DNA of 19,776 bases. Origin: Bacteroidales bacterium GP3 (lineage in GTDB: Bacteria > Bacteroidota > Bacteroidia > Bacteroidales > Muribaculaceae). The DNA lies in the NCBI GenBank assembly GCA_001701075.1, contig DAAK01000079.1:54686-74461 (forward strand). The letters run 5' to 3'. The position numbers were made by a program, and so were the translations under genes. The stretch's first letter is position 1. Each line of letters starts with the position of its first letter. Below are positions 1-7,448 of the stretch, piece after piece. The notes beneath the pieces are model-generated. The model did no database searches. It was given only the letters and a program-made list of their open reading frames with translations, and had not been told where the DNA came from.

Positions 1-166
1 AGCCACGTCTATTCATCTTATAATGAATGTCCATCAAATAGTCACTTATCCTAATTTATACAAACAAGACTTTTTTCACCATTTAATTTAAACCCTTTTT
101 AACTTCTTTTGTCAAAGTGATGATTGTTTTTCAGGAAACTTACATAATACCATAAACAACACAATT

Positions 167-1087
167 ATGAAAAAGACCTTTCTTTCGATCATCACTATGA
201 TGCTCTCGATTATGGCTCTCGCCCAGCCTCCAGGCTTCCAGATGCCTGAAATGCCCAAACCGGATTTTGCCGACATCAATTATGCCGGTGATGATCTTGA
301 AGGACACAAACTTGACATTTACCTTCCTAAAGATGGAAAAGAGAAACATCCACTTATCGTTGTGATCTACGGAAGCGCATGGTTTAGCAACAACTTCAAG
401 AATGCAGCCTATATGTCGCTTGGCAAGCCCCTGACAGACGCCGGATATGCAGTTGCCACTATCAACCACCGTGCAAGTGGGGAAGCCAAGTATCCTGCTC
501 AGATCAACGACGTGAAGGGAGCTATCCGCCACCTCCGTGCAAATGCTGACAAATATGGCCTTGACACTTCTTTTGTCGGTATCACAGGTTTCTCATCAGG
601 AGGACACCTTTCAGCAATGGCCGGTGTGACCAACGATATGAAAACCCGCACTTCAGGCGACATCACAATAGATGTAGAGGGTAACGTTGGAGGAAATCTT
701 GATCAAAGCAGTTCTGTGGATGCAGTCGTAGATTGGTTCGGTCCTGTTGACATGGCAAGGATGGAAAATTGTGAGACAGTAAAGGGCGCTGACTCTCCGG
801 AAGCTGTTCTTATGGGTGTGGCACCTGCAGACAGTCCTGATATGGTGGCTCTCATAAGCCCGATTACTTACATATCTGAAAATACAGTCCCAATGCTTGT
901 CGTCCACGGCAATGCAGACAGTGTGGTTCCTTACTGCCAGGGCGTTAATTTTTCAGAAGAGCTCAAGAAGGCCGGGAAACTCTACAAGTTCATTCCTGTA
1001 GAAGGTGGCGAACATGGCCCGGTGACCTTCAATGAAGAAACTTTCAAGGAAATGGTAGATTTCTTCAACACCCAATCGAAACACTGA
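167..1087 (+). CDS. Secreted alpha/beta hydrolase (BD-FAE / carboxylesterase-like)
   Basis: This is a 306-residue exported esterase-like enzyme, probably periplasmic, of the alpha/beta hydrolase fold; the substrate (acetyl, feruloyl or other ester) cannot be told. Residues 1-19 form a signal peptide ending in ALA before Gln20. The nucleophile elbow is G141-F-S143-S-G145, followed by a second Gly. The acid is probably Asp251 in the HGNAD motif and the base His283 in GGEHG, so a full Ser-Asp-His triad is present. The usual HGGGW oxyanion segment of this family reads Y68-G-S-A-W here, a notable deviation. The DWFGPVDM segment near residue 189 is typical of Bacteroidales members of this group. 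The gene stands alone: a strong terminator follows within 30 bp, so it is not in one transcript with the pilus genes downstream. The start is the ATG giving the signal peptide. Confidence 0.9.
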   Translation: MKKTFLSIITMMLSIMALAQPPGFQMPEMPKPDFADINYAGDDLEGHKLDIYLPKDGKEKHPLIVVIYGSAWFSNNFKNAAYMSLGKPLTDAGYAVATINHRASGEAKYPAQINDVKGAIRHLRANADKYGLDTSFVGITGFSSGGHLSAMAGVTNDMKTRTSGDITIDVEGNVGGNLDQSSSVDAVVDWFGPVDMARMENCETVKGADSPEAVLMGVAPADSPDMVALISPITYISENTVPMLVVHGNADSVVPYCQGVNFSEELKKAGKLYKFIPVEGGEHGPVTFNEETFKEMVDFFNTQSKH

Positions 1088-1111
1088 AATTATAAACTAA
1101 AAAATCAAATG

Positions 1112-1150
1112 TGCCGGATGATAACATGAGTCATCCGGCATATTTTTTAT
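1112..1150 (+). terminator. Rho-independent terminator after the hydrolase
   Basis: A perfect 10-bp stem (TGCCGGATGA, 1112-1121, pairing with 1131-1140) has a 9-nt loop and is followed by a T-rich tract. It lies 25 bp after the hydrolase stop codon and separates that gene from the fimbrial cluster. Confidence 0.9.
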
Positions 1151-1202
1151 AAACATTTTTAAACACTTACAACATATGAATCGTTATACTTTCAAACACA
1201 CA

Positions 1203-1221
1203 TGATGACACTGTGTCATCA
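1203..1221. promoter_or_regulatory. Perfect 19-bp palindrome upstream of the fimbrial cluster
   Basis: Two 9-bp arms (TGATGACAC at 1203-1211 and GTGTCATCA at 1213-1221) flank one central T. The element ends 15 bp before the preferred ATG of the first fimbrial gene. No T tract follows, so it is not a terminator. It could be a dimeric-regulator operator or a hairpin in the mRNA leader; the sequence does not decide between these. Confidence 0.55.
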
Positions 1222-1236
1222 CGATTCCAGCTTACT

Positions 1237-2496
1237 ATGAAAACACATTTATTGGCACTTATATTTGTTATAATGGGGACATTGGCTGTATTCCCTCAAA
1301 CAGAGAAGGATTCAGTCAAGGTTTATTTCCATGTGTCGAAAACACATATCGACCGATCATTCAGCGGAAATGGAGCCGCACTCGACAGCATCTTCGCCAA
1401 ACTTTCATCTGATTCCTTATCAAGCCCTACACATAGATTAGTGGGTGTGAAAGTGACAGGCGCTGCGTCTCCTGAAGGCTCTGTAGAATTCAATAAATAT
1501 CTATCTGAAAAACGAGCTAATGCCATTTTCAATGAATTCCGCAACCGAGGATATCTTCAGGACTCCACTGCCCTATTTACTTATGTCGGACGCGACTGGA
1601 AAGGGCTGAAATCAGAAGTTGATTCTGATTCTAATGTCCCTTATAAAAGTGATATCCTGATTTTGCTTGACGAAATCTCCGGTGCTAATCCTCCTGCACA
1701 TCCCCTGGCAATGCTAAAGGCTCTACATAATGGAATTCCATACAGATATCTATATACTCATCTCTTTCCAGATCTTCGAGCCTCGAGACTTACAGTGGAA
1801 TATGAACGGCTATATCCATCGATAAATATCCCAGATATTCAGCTTGAAGAGCCCGTAATCACTACCGATATTACAGAGGAAATACTCCCGCTTCCCTATA
1901 ACAGCTTTGGAGAAGTCAAAGAGTGCAAACCATTTTATATGAGTCTCAAGACCAACATGCTCTATGATGCGCTTCTTCTTCCCAATATCGGAGCCGAATT
2001 TTATGTAGGCAGAAATATTTCAGTGACGGCCGACTGGATGTATGGATGGTGGGATCGCGACCGTACCCATTACTATTGGCGCGCTTACGGAGGAGATATC
2101 GGTGCCCGATGGTGGTTCGGAGAAAAGGCTCACGAAAAGCCACTCACCGGTCATCATCTTGGAATATTCGCAGGCGTAATCACCTACGACTTTGAGCTCG
2201 GTAAGGGTGGGATAATGGGAGGTCTTCCCCACAAGACTCTCTGGGACCGATGCAATTTCATATCCGGAATCGAATACGGCTACTCTCTCCCTGTGAGCCG
2301 GAGACTAAATATCGATTTCTCTCTTGCACTTGGATATTTAGGAGGGAAATACTTAAAATATGAACCAAAATACGGTTTCTATATCTGGCAATCAACCCAT
2401 CGCCTCCATTGGTTTGGTCCGACAAAGGCTGAGATATCACTTGTATGGCTGATTGGATGTGATAATTACAACCGCATGAAAGGAGGCAGAAAATGA
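1237..2496 (+). CDS. OmpA-like / DUF3575 outer-membrane protein of a fimbrial cluster
   Basis: This 419-residue protein has a signal peptide at 1-20. The mature N-terminal part (about residues 25-130) resembles an OmpA-type peptidoglycan-binding module, with a GAASPEGS turn and an N..LS..RA helix. The C-terminal half (about 230-419) has the alternating aromatic beta-strand pattern of DUF3575, starting at FYMSLKTNMLYDALLLPNIG, and probably forms an outer-membrane barrel. Proteins of this type are regularly found before FimB/Mfa2-like lipoproteins and fimbrillins in Bacteroidales, which fits the next two genes. A longer frame begins at a GTG at 1213, but that GTG lies inside the palindrome and adds eight polar residues before the signal peptide, so the ATG at 1237 is preferred. 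The stop overlaps the next ATG by ATGA, suggesting translational coupling. An exact role in pilus assembly or anchoring is inferred. Confidence 0.85.
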   Translation: MKTHLLALIFVIMGTLAVFPQTEKDSVKVYFHVSKTHIDRSFSGNGAALDSIFAKLSSDSLSSPTHRLVGVKVTGAASPEGSVEFNKYLSEKRANAIFNEFRNRGYLQDSTALFTYVGRDWKGLKSEVDSDSNVPYKSDILILLDEISGANPPAHPLAMLKALHNGIPYRYLYTHLFPDLRASRLTVEYERLYPSINIPDIQLEEPVITTDITEEILPLPYNSFGEVKECKPFYMSLKTNMLYDALLLPNIGAEFYVGRNISVTADWMYGWWDRDRTHYYWRAYGGDIGARWWFGEKAHEKPLTGHHLGIFAGVITYDFELGKGGIMGGLPHKTLWDRCNFISGIEYGYSLPVSRRLNIDFSLALGYLGGKYLKYEPKYGFYIWQSTHRLHWFGPTKAEISLVWLIGCDNYNRMKGGRK

Positions 2497-3449
2497 AATC
2501 ATCAAAAATCTTATTCATGCTGTCTTTTGCTGCTCTTTTCTTTACTTCATGCCGACACAAAGACCTATATATGGAAGAAGACATGACATCTGAGCTGCAA
2601 GTAGTGTTCGACTGGAGAAATGCACCAGACGCAAATCCGGAATCTATGGCCCTATATCTTTACGAAGAGGATGGTCATAAGCCCATGCGTTTCATTTTCT
2701 CTGACAAAAACGGAGGTCTTATCAAATCATCGTTCGGAACAAAACATGCCATATGCCTTAATGCTGACATTACTGATTGGGCTCGCATGCGTAATCATGA
2801 AAATATCGAGACCCTTGAGATCTATACGCAGGATGCAGAAAGTATCGGTTCGAGAGCAGATAATTCTACTACGGTTCCACGCCCCGAGGGGACAGAAAAT
2901 GAACGAATAGCCTCCACTCCAGGAATGCTCTGGGGAAGCCGCTCAAACAATATTGCCATCATTCCACATTCTGGAATGCAGACAATTACTATGTATCCCC
3001 AGGAAGCCGTATGCCATTATATAGTAGATGTCTATGATGTCAAGAATCTGAATAATGTTGAATCTTCAGCCGTAGATGCCACTCTCTCCGGAATGGCTGA
3101 AGGATATAATCACGGACAGCAAGCAGCAACGGATAATACCGTCTCATTCAAGTTTGACCTCAAGGGAAATGCCGCAGAAGAAAACCTGCATGGAGAATTC
3201 CTGACATTTGGGGAATGCCCCACTACCATTGCCAAGCATTATCTCACCCTGTATATGGTGCTCACAGATGGAAGCAAATGGTATCATTCCTTTGATGTTA
3301 CCGACCAGGTGACAAAGGCTCCAGATCCGACACATGTGCACATAATCGTGAGAGGTCTTGACCTTCCGGAGCCTCCGAAAGAAGGAGATACAGAACTCAC
3401 TACCGATGTCAATGAATGGCAGGATGTAAACATAGGATTAAAGATGTAA
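2493..3449 (+). CDS. FimB/Mfa2-like fimbrial lipoprotein (DUF5119 type)
   Basis: This 318-residue lipoprotein has a signal peptide ending in lipobox FTSC with acylation expected at Cys20. The N-terminal domain carries the pattern LQVVFDWRNAPDANPESM followed by LYLYEEDG, typical of DUF5119 / FimB-Mfa2-like minor fimbrial subunits in Bacteroidales. The TPGMLWG segment lies mid-protein, and the C-terminus has the DVNEWQDV strand common in fimbrillin-fold domains. Such proteins are thought to act as outer-membrane anchor or minor subunits of type V pili. It starts within the stop codon of the DUF3575 gene (ATGA), and the pilin gene follows after 149 bp. The family call rests on the pattern and context; the precise role (anchor or tip) is inferred. 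Confidence 0.85.
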   Translation: MKSSKILFMLSFAALFFTSCRHKDLYMEEDMTSELQVVFDWRNAPDANPESMALYLYEEDGHKPMRFIFSDKNGGLIKSSFGTKHAICLNADITDWARMRNHENIETLEIYTQDAESIGSRADNSTTVPRPEGTENERIASTPGMLWGSRSNNIAIIPHSGMQTITMYPQEAVCHYIVDVYDVKNLNNVESSAVDATLSGMAEGYNHGQQAATDNTVSFKFDLKGNAAEENLHGEFLTFGECPTTIAKHYLTLYMVLTDGSKWYHSFDVTDQVTKAPDPTHVHIIVRGLDLPEPPKEGDTELTTDVNEWQDVNIGLKM

Positions 3450-3598
3450 TTATTCAAAAAAAACTAATATTTATCAAACCTTTATGCTATCATATTCGTT
3501 TTAATAATGAACAAAGAAATTAAAAGACAATAAGAAAAAGAATCTATCTTTCTAATCCATTGTCCTATTTATTTATATTTTGAAAAACACACGATATT

Positions 3599-4745
3599 AT
3601 GAAAAAGACACCACTATTTCTCATAGCAATGGGCGCAATTGCTCTTGCATCATGTTCTGAAGACGAGCCTGTGAGTGTTCGTCAGGAGAGCAACCAAGCT
3701 ATATCATTCCGTGCCGGTATGGGCACTCGTGCTTCTGAGACCACCAATGCCAACCTAAATAAGATATATGTGACGGCATTTACGACCGACACAACTTTTA
3801 TTGCAAAGAATAGGATTGCAAATCCTTCGGAAGCTGATATCTATTTCAAGGATGCAGAGTTTGACAAGGATAGCACATCATTCTTCACCTCTGCCAACGG
3901 AAAAAAAATATGACTGGCTTGGGAAAAACACGGAAATGAAATTTTATTCTTATTCTCCATCTCAGGATGAACTCGGAGCCGATATTATTCCTACTGAAGA
4001 TCAGACAGGTCTTCAACTTTCAAGTTTCACAGTTCCTACAAATATTGCAGATCAAGTCGATTTCATTACTGCCGTAGCTACAGGTAACAAAACTGCTAAT
4101 GAAACCAATGGAGTTGAACTGACTTTCGACCACCGTCTCTCCCAAATCGAAGTCCGCGCTAAATCTGAAAGCGACACGTATGATTATAAGGTGATTGGAG
4201 TAAGAATCGGTCGCCCGGAAACTACAGGTACTTTTGATTTCAATACTAATAAATGGGAGATGGATAGTTGGCATAATACAGAAATATATGAGTCAACTTG
4301 CGATACTGTGACACTGACAGCAGATCCGGTCTCGATCATGGGCCCTTCTGGAAATGCAATGCTGATTCCGCAACGTCTTTATGGTTGGGATCCTGTTGCA
4401 GATCCTGATAATGTGGCACGCGATGCTTATTTGAGTGTCTGCGTTCAGATCACCAGAAAAGACAATGGCTATCAAATGTATCCATTCTTAGACGAAAATC
4501 GGACTTCCTATGACTATAACAAAGAATTCGGATGGGCTGCCATACCACTTGCCACCACTTGGGAACAAGGTAAAAAATATATTTATACGCTTGATTTCAC
4601 ATATGGTGCGGGACATGAGGATCCTGATGAGCCTACTCCAGGCAGACAGATTCTTTCCCCGATTAAGTATACCGTGAAAGTCAACGACTGGGTGGATGTT
4701 AACTCAGATAAAGTATTTGATATGACAGCATCGCAAATTAATTGA
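3599..4745 (+). pseudogene. Fimbrillin-family pilin, frame broken at an A8 tract
   Basis: The 5' part encodes a lipoprotein signal with lipobox LASC (Cys19), then a fimbrillin-like N-terminal domain including an ISFRAGMGTRASE stretch. It stops after 104 residues at TGA 3911-3913. The remaining domain continues in the +1 frame from TAT at 3909 and reads YDWLGKNTEMKFYSYSP, exactly the strand expected next in this family, up to a TGA at 4743-4745 with a final KVNDWVDV strand. Removing one A from the run at 3901-3908 would give one 381-residue protein. As read, only a short N-terminal lipoprotein would be made. It may be a decayed pilin, a slippage-controlled (phase-variable) pilin, a product of transcriptional slippage, or an assembly error. 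It is the last gene of the pilus cluster and is followed by two terminators. Type V pilins are exported as lipoproteins and processed by an arginine-specific protease; candidate arginines occur in the N-terminal part. Confidence 0.85.
3901..3908 (+). repeat. A8 homopolymer at the pilin frameshift
   Basis: Eight consecutive adenines sit exactly where the fimbrillin frame shifts. In the upstream frame the codons are GGA AAA AAA ATA TGA. With seven adenines the reading becomes GGA AAA AAA TAT GAC and joins the downstream half. Short A runs are common sites of replication, transcription or sequencing slippage. Confidence 0.85.
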
Positions 4746-4776
4746 CATTCACTGATAGATATTTAAAAGTAAAATT

Positions 4777-4813
4777 GGCAGCCCCGCCTTAATGACAGGG
4801 CTGCCTTTCTTTT
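4777..4813 (+). terminator. Rho-independent terminator after the pilin
   Basis: An 8-bp GC-rich stem (GGCAGCCC 4777-4784 with GGGCTGCC 4798-4805) has a 13-nt loop and is followed by TTTCTTTT. It lies 31 bp after the pilin stop codon. Confidence 0.85.
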
Positions 4814-4824
4814 GCTAATATCCT

Positions 4825-4855
4825 AAAGCGCCTCTTCGAGGCGTCTTTATTTTTA
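4825..4855 (+). terminator. Second tandem terminator between pilin and pgeF
   Basis: CGCCTC (4829-4834) pairs with GAGGCG (4838-4843) around a UUC loop, flanked by AAAG and, after one unpaired T, CTTT. A T-rich tract (attttt) follows on +. The opposite strand has only a short T run, so it mainly serves rightward transcription, as a back-up to the first terminator before the convergent pgeF gene. Confidence 0.75.
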
Positions 4856-4866
4856 TGGAATGCTGC

Positions 4867-5607
4867 TCAAGATTCTGCTTTTTCTGATAAAAGCATGATG
4901 CAGGTGAGCATCCTTGCTGGAGCACCTCCGCTTCTCCTATGACTTGCATACCTCGGAGAGCCGTCAGCCAGTCGTGAGCTGTATGAGCAACCGGAATGAA
5001 GCGATATGTTTTCGCGTCTTACACCCCTGCGCAAGAACCGCTCCATATTGACGCCCTGCAGGTCGATATGGGGCTTTTCTCCCTGTCCATAATGGAGAGA
5101 TACATAATCGCCAAAGCCTGCATCTATGAAGCTCTCAGCGAGGTCTTTACTGACCTCATATACTTCCTTGCTTATCGATGGACCAAAGGCCACCTTCAGC
5201 TGAGCAGGATCTACACCCTTCTCCTCAAGAATATCCATCACATTGTCTACAATCCCTCCGAGCGTACCTTTCCATCCTGCGTGGATAGCTGCTATACCTT
5301 GCTTGTCGGGTGCATAGACAAGTATCGGAACGCAGTCGGCCGTCTTGATTCCTATGGGAACATCTCGTTCGAAAGTGATGAGGGCATCAGTATCTTCATA
5401 GAATCTATTATAGCGAGTGGCAATTGCCACGTTGCATGAATGTGTCTGTTCCGGTATCCTCGCCCACATCTTGTAGAGCCCTATGAGATCTTTATTCTCA
5501 TTCTCAGGATTGCGTAGATCAGGACATAGACAAAGCCCCGCAACCACATCATCCATCAACAAGTGTTCCTGTAATATATCAGTAGTGCTATAGTTGTTAT
5601 CCGTCAT
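4867..5607 (-). CDS. pgeF: Peptidoglycan editing factor PgeF (YfiH / laccase-domain family)
   Basis: This is a 246-residue cytoplasmic enzyme of the YfiH family, of usual length for the family. It removes wrongly incorporated amino acids from peptidoglycan precursors; related proteins are also reported as purine-nucleoside-processing enzymes. The metal-binding residues can be located: His56 in EQTHSC, Cys92 in KTADCVPIL and His109 in AAIHAGWKG. The C-terminal signature SGCSYS followed by ASHRRSG is also present. It lies downstream of the LRR gene on the same strand, but that gene's terminator intervenes and pgeF has its own promoter, so it is probably transcribed alone. It converges with the pilin gene. 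The ATG start leaves a leader of about 25 nt from the predicted promoter. Confidence 0.95.
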   Translation of the reverse strand: MTDNNYSTTDILQEHLLMDDVVAGLCLCPDLRNPENENKDLIGLYKMWARIPEQTHSCNVAIATRYNRFYEDTDALITFERDVPIGIKTADCVPILVYAPDKQGIAAIHAGWKGTLGGIVDNVMDILEEKGVDPAQLKVAFGPSISKEVYEVSKDLAESFIDAGFGDYVSLHYGQGEKPHIDLQGVNMERFLRRGVRRENISLHSGCSYSSRLADGSPRYASHRRSGGAPARMLTCIMLLSEKAES

Positions 5608-5638
5608 ATTTCGATTTCTTGCTTAATACAATATATTG

Positions 5639-5670
5639 CAAAAGTACAATAAAATTCTAAAAATACCAAA
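5639..5670 (-). promoter_or_regulatory. Bacteroidetes-type promoter of pgeF
   Basis: Read on the minus strand, TTTG (5667-5670) and an exact TAnnTTTG match, TACTTTTG (5639-5646), are separated by 20 bp. This is the -33/-7 arrangement of the main Bacteroidetes sigma factor. The start of transcription would fall near 5632, about 25 nt before the pgeF ATG and just after the LRR terminator. Confidence 0.8.
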
Positions 5671-5682
5671 GAAAAGGAGCAT

Positions 5683-5714
5683 AAAAAAAGCCGGCATCCA
5701 AAAGGATGTCGGCT
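5683..5714 (-). terminator. Rho-independent terminator of the LRR gene
   Basis: On the minus strand an 11-bp stem with one G-U pair (5704-5714 with 5689-5699) and a TTTT loop is followed by seven T residues. It lies 36 bp after the LRR gene's stop codon and upstream of the pgeF promoter. Confidence 0.9.
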
Positions 5715-5749
5715 CAAATTTGTTTTCTATGATTCGGTATGATGGATAA

Positions 5750-6790
5750 TTAGATGTAGTTGCTCCATGCGCCGAGGATCTGGTGGAGTTGTGGGCTTGC
5801 AACAGTACGGAAGTCTGTAAGCATAAGGTCGCCAGAAACGTTTACGAAACGAAGGATAGAGTCGAATGAAACGTCGAGTGTAACAAGCTGAGGATTCTGA
5901 GCTACGTTTACTCTCTGGAGCTGGCTGAAGTTGCTGAGCATTACAGTAGAGAGGTTGTTGTACTGAAGGTCAACGAATGCGAGGTTCTGGCAATTTTCAA
6001 CAGAGAACTGAGTCAATGAGTTGTAGGGGAGCCAGAGGTCGCTGAGCATTGGACATCCGCTGATGCCGAAGCTTGTCATGTGGTTGTCGCTTGCAAGCAG
6101 GGTGAAGAGAACAGGAAGATTCTGGAGGTAGAGCTTAGAAATCTTGTTGTCGCTCACGTTGAGGTTCTGAAGAGAAGTCAGACCAGAGAGTGAAATCTGC
6201 TCAAGTTCATTGTAGCTTGCATAGAGATGCTTAAGAGCTGTACAGTTAGTGACAACGAGCTGTTCAAGACGGTTGCTCATCACATTCAGAGTCTCAAGAT
6301 TAGCTGAGTTAGCAGCATCGAGAGAAACGAGGAAGTTGCTTGCGATATTGAAAGTCTTCAGCAAAGGAACACCGCTGAGGTCAATTTCAGAAAGACGGTT
6401 GCGATAGAGTTTCAAAGTCTGAAGCTGTGGGCAATTCTGAGCAGAGAAGTTCTTAAGCTGGTTGCGACCTGCGTTGAGCTCAACGAGAGCCGGGCAGTTA
6501 TCGACGATAAGGCTTGTAAGCTGGTTGTCAGATACGTCAACTTTAGTAAGAGCTGGGAAATTGCTGAGGTCGAGAGTACCTACGAGTTTCTTTCCTTTGA
6601 GGTCGATTTCGGTAACAGCACCGTTTTCAACCTTTACTCCCTCCATAGAGGTGAATTTATTACCATTAAGGGTAAGAGATGAGTTCTGAGCCATGAATGA
6701 CTCGAGTGCTTTCTTTTCTGTCTTCGACTGAGCGAATGCGCTGCCGCTAAGAGTAAGGGCAGCGGCAAGAATCAGAAGGGTTCTTTTCAT
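5750..6790 (-). CDS. Secreted leucine-rich-repeat protein with 21-residue repeats
   Basis: This 346-residue exported protein has a signal peptide at residues 1-20 ending AFA. A short N-terminal cap contains a LTLNGNKFTSMEG hairpin-like segment. Then come ten consecutive repeats of exactly 21 residues (about 89-298; DNA 5897-6526), each starting with Asn, for example NQLTSLIVDNCPALVELNAGR (21 residues, given here as a model: N-x-L-x-x-L...N-C-P-x-L). Partial repeats flank the block. The 21-residue period with frequent Cys at the NC position resembles the internalin-J type of bacterial LRR. No lipobox, transmembrane segment or recognisable T9SS C-terminal domain is seen, so it is probably periplasmic or released; the ligand is unknown. 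Longer starts exist at TTG 6835 and ATG 6820, but the ATG at 6790 places the signal peptide at the N-terminus. Its own terminator follows. Confidence 0.85.
   Translation of the reverse strand: MKRTLLILAAALTLSGSAFAQSKTEKKALESFMAQNSSLTLNGNKFTSMEGVKVENGAVTEIDLKGKKLVGTLDLSNFPALTKVDVSDNQLTSLIVDNCPALVELNAGRNQLKNFSAQNCPQLQTLKLYRNRLSEIDLSGVPLLKTFNIASNFLVSLDAANSANLETLNVMSNRLEQLVVTNCTALKHLYASYNELEQISLSGLTSLQNLNVSDNKISKLYLQNLPVLFTLLASDNHMTSFGISGCPMLSDLWLPYNSLTQFSVENCQNLAFVDLQYNNLSTVMLSNFSQLQRVNVAQNPQLVTLDVSFDSILRFVNVSGDLMLTDFRTVASPQLHQILGAWSNYI
5897..6526 (-). repeat. Ten tandem 21-codon LRR units
   Basis: Ten back-to-back 63-bp units, without a single insertion or deletion, encode the LRR block. The protein repeats share the Asn ladder and the leucine positions, but the DNA units have diverged, so they are an old rather than a recent expansion. 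Confidence 0.8.
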
Positions 6791-6845
6791 AACTTTAGGA
6801 ATTTTAGTGTTTTTGTTCATTTTTAAGTTTTTCAATGGTTTTGAC

Positions 6846-6864
6846 CCATCCAGAAGTTGGATGG
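6846..6864. other. Small hairpin in the LRR gene leader
   Basis: CCATCCA (6846-6852) pairs perfectly with TGGATGG (6858-6864) around a 5-nt loop. It lies about 55 bp upstream of the preferred LRR start and would be in the mRNA leader. There is no T tract, so it is not a terminator. A role in translation or stability is possible but not shown. Confidence 0.4.
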
Positions 6865-7208
6865 TGGGGAAATCGTTCAGACAATCGGCGTTTTAAGCAC
6901 CGTTCTCCCTCGCGGTTTCATAGATAAAACGTTTGGGAGTTTTAATAGTTTAGTAAAATGCTTATTTTTTTTAAAATTTCTTAAAATGAACCCAACGAGG
7001 TATATAGATGTTTTATTATCAAAGCAGAGCATTATCTTATGCAAGCTGACTTAAATTAACAATTACTTACGCTATTCAATAGGATTCATGTAAGGATAAA
7101 AGTTTTGTTAAGGGTTAGTTAGAAATAGTTAATGATCTCATCGTTGTTTTTGTATATGACGTTCTTAATTAATACTGTTTTTACACCTTATAATATAGAG
7201 TTGATACT
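6865..7208. other. Intergenic stretch without a confident gene
   Basis: This AT-rich region lies between the LRR gene (-) and the small ORF at 7209 (+). The part nearest the LRR gene (about 6870-6920) is richer in G+C. No exact TAnnTTTG promoter with a spaced -33 box was found on either strand, and no tRNA-like fold or long repeat. A loose cluster of GTTA words occurs near 7105-7132. Short frames here look like chance. Confidence 0.5.
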
Positions 7209-7427
7209 ATGATTACCATATTGAAAATATTACTTGTATTAGTCCTTCTCATATCGATGGTGCTTGTACTACTGATGATAGGTCATATGGCACATCCAGA
7301 GGATTCATCTACCAAAGAAGATCGGGATCGGCTTCTGCATGATGTGGAGACACGGGATCGGGTTATCACTTCAGACAGCATCTTCCATCAGTTCTTCGCG
7401 CGTCCTGAAAAACGTAGCAGAAAATAA
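7209..7427 (+). CDS. Small single-pass membrane protein, hypothetical
   Basis: This 72-residue frame encodes one strong N-terminal hydrophobic helix (about residues 3-28, rich in Leu, Ile, Val and Met) followed by a charged tail of about 45 residues with an SSTKEDRDRLLHDVETRDR stretch that may form an amphipathic helix. The layout is typical of a bitopic small inner-membrane protein with a soluble tail. I recognise no family. It is the only + strand gene between the LRR gene and the lipoprotein gene, and no clear promoter was seen. The coherent helix-plus-charged-tail pattern argues for a real gene, but it could be a chance frame. Confidence 0.5.
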   Translation: MITILKILLVLVLLISMVLVLLMIGHMAHPEDSSTKEDRDRLLHDVETRDRVITSDSIFHQFFARPEKRSRK

Positions 7428-7448
7428 TCACTCGCAAAAGACAAGCCT

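Noticed and set aside
1213..1236. GTG start extending the DUF3575 gene by eight residues
   Set aside because: The GTG lies inside the perfect palindrome and would put polar residues before a normal signal peptide; ATG at 1237 is better.
1141..1236. Invertible promoter ahead of the fimbrial cluster
   Set aside because: Phase-variable pili often use these, but no pair of separated inverted repeats flanking a promoter and no recombinase gene was seen.
4996..5439. 147-codon frame on the + strand
   Set aside because: It is antisense to pgeF, whose conserved motifs explain the region fully.
6791..6835. TTG (6835) and ATG (6820) starts for the LRR gene
   Set aside because: They add a hydrophilic extension before an otherwise complete signal peptide; ATG at 6790 is preferred, though ATG 6820 cannot be excluded.
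6857..7054. 65-codon frame on the + strand upstream of the LRR gene
   Set aside because: It overlaps the LRR leader and hairpin, has mixed composition and no coherent protein features.
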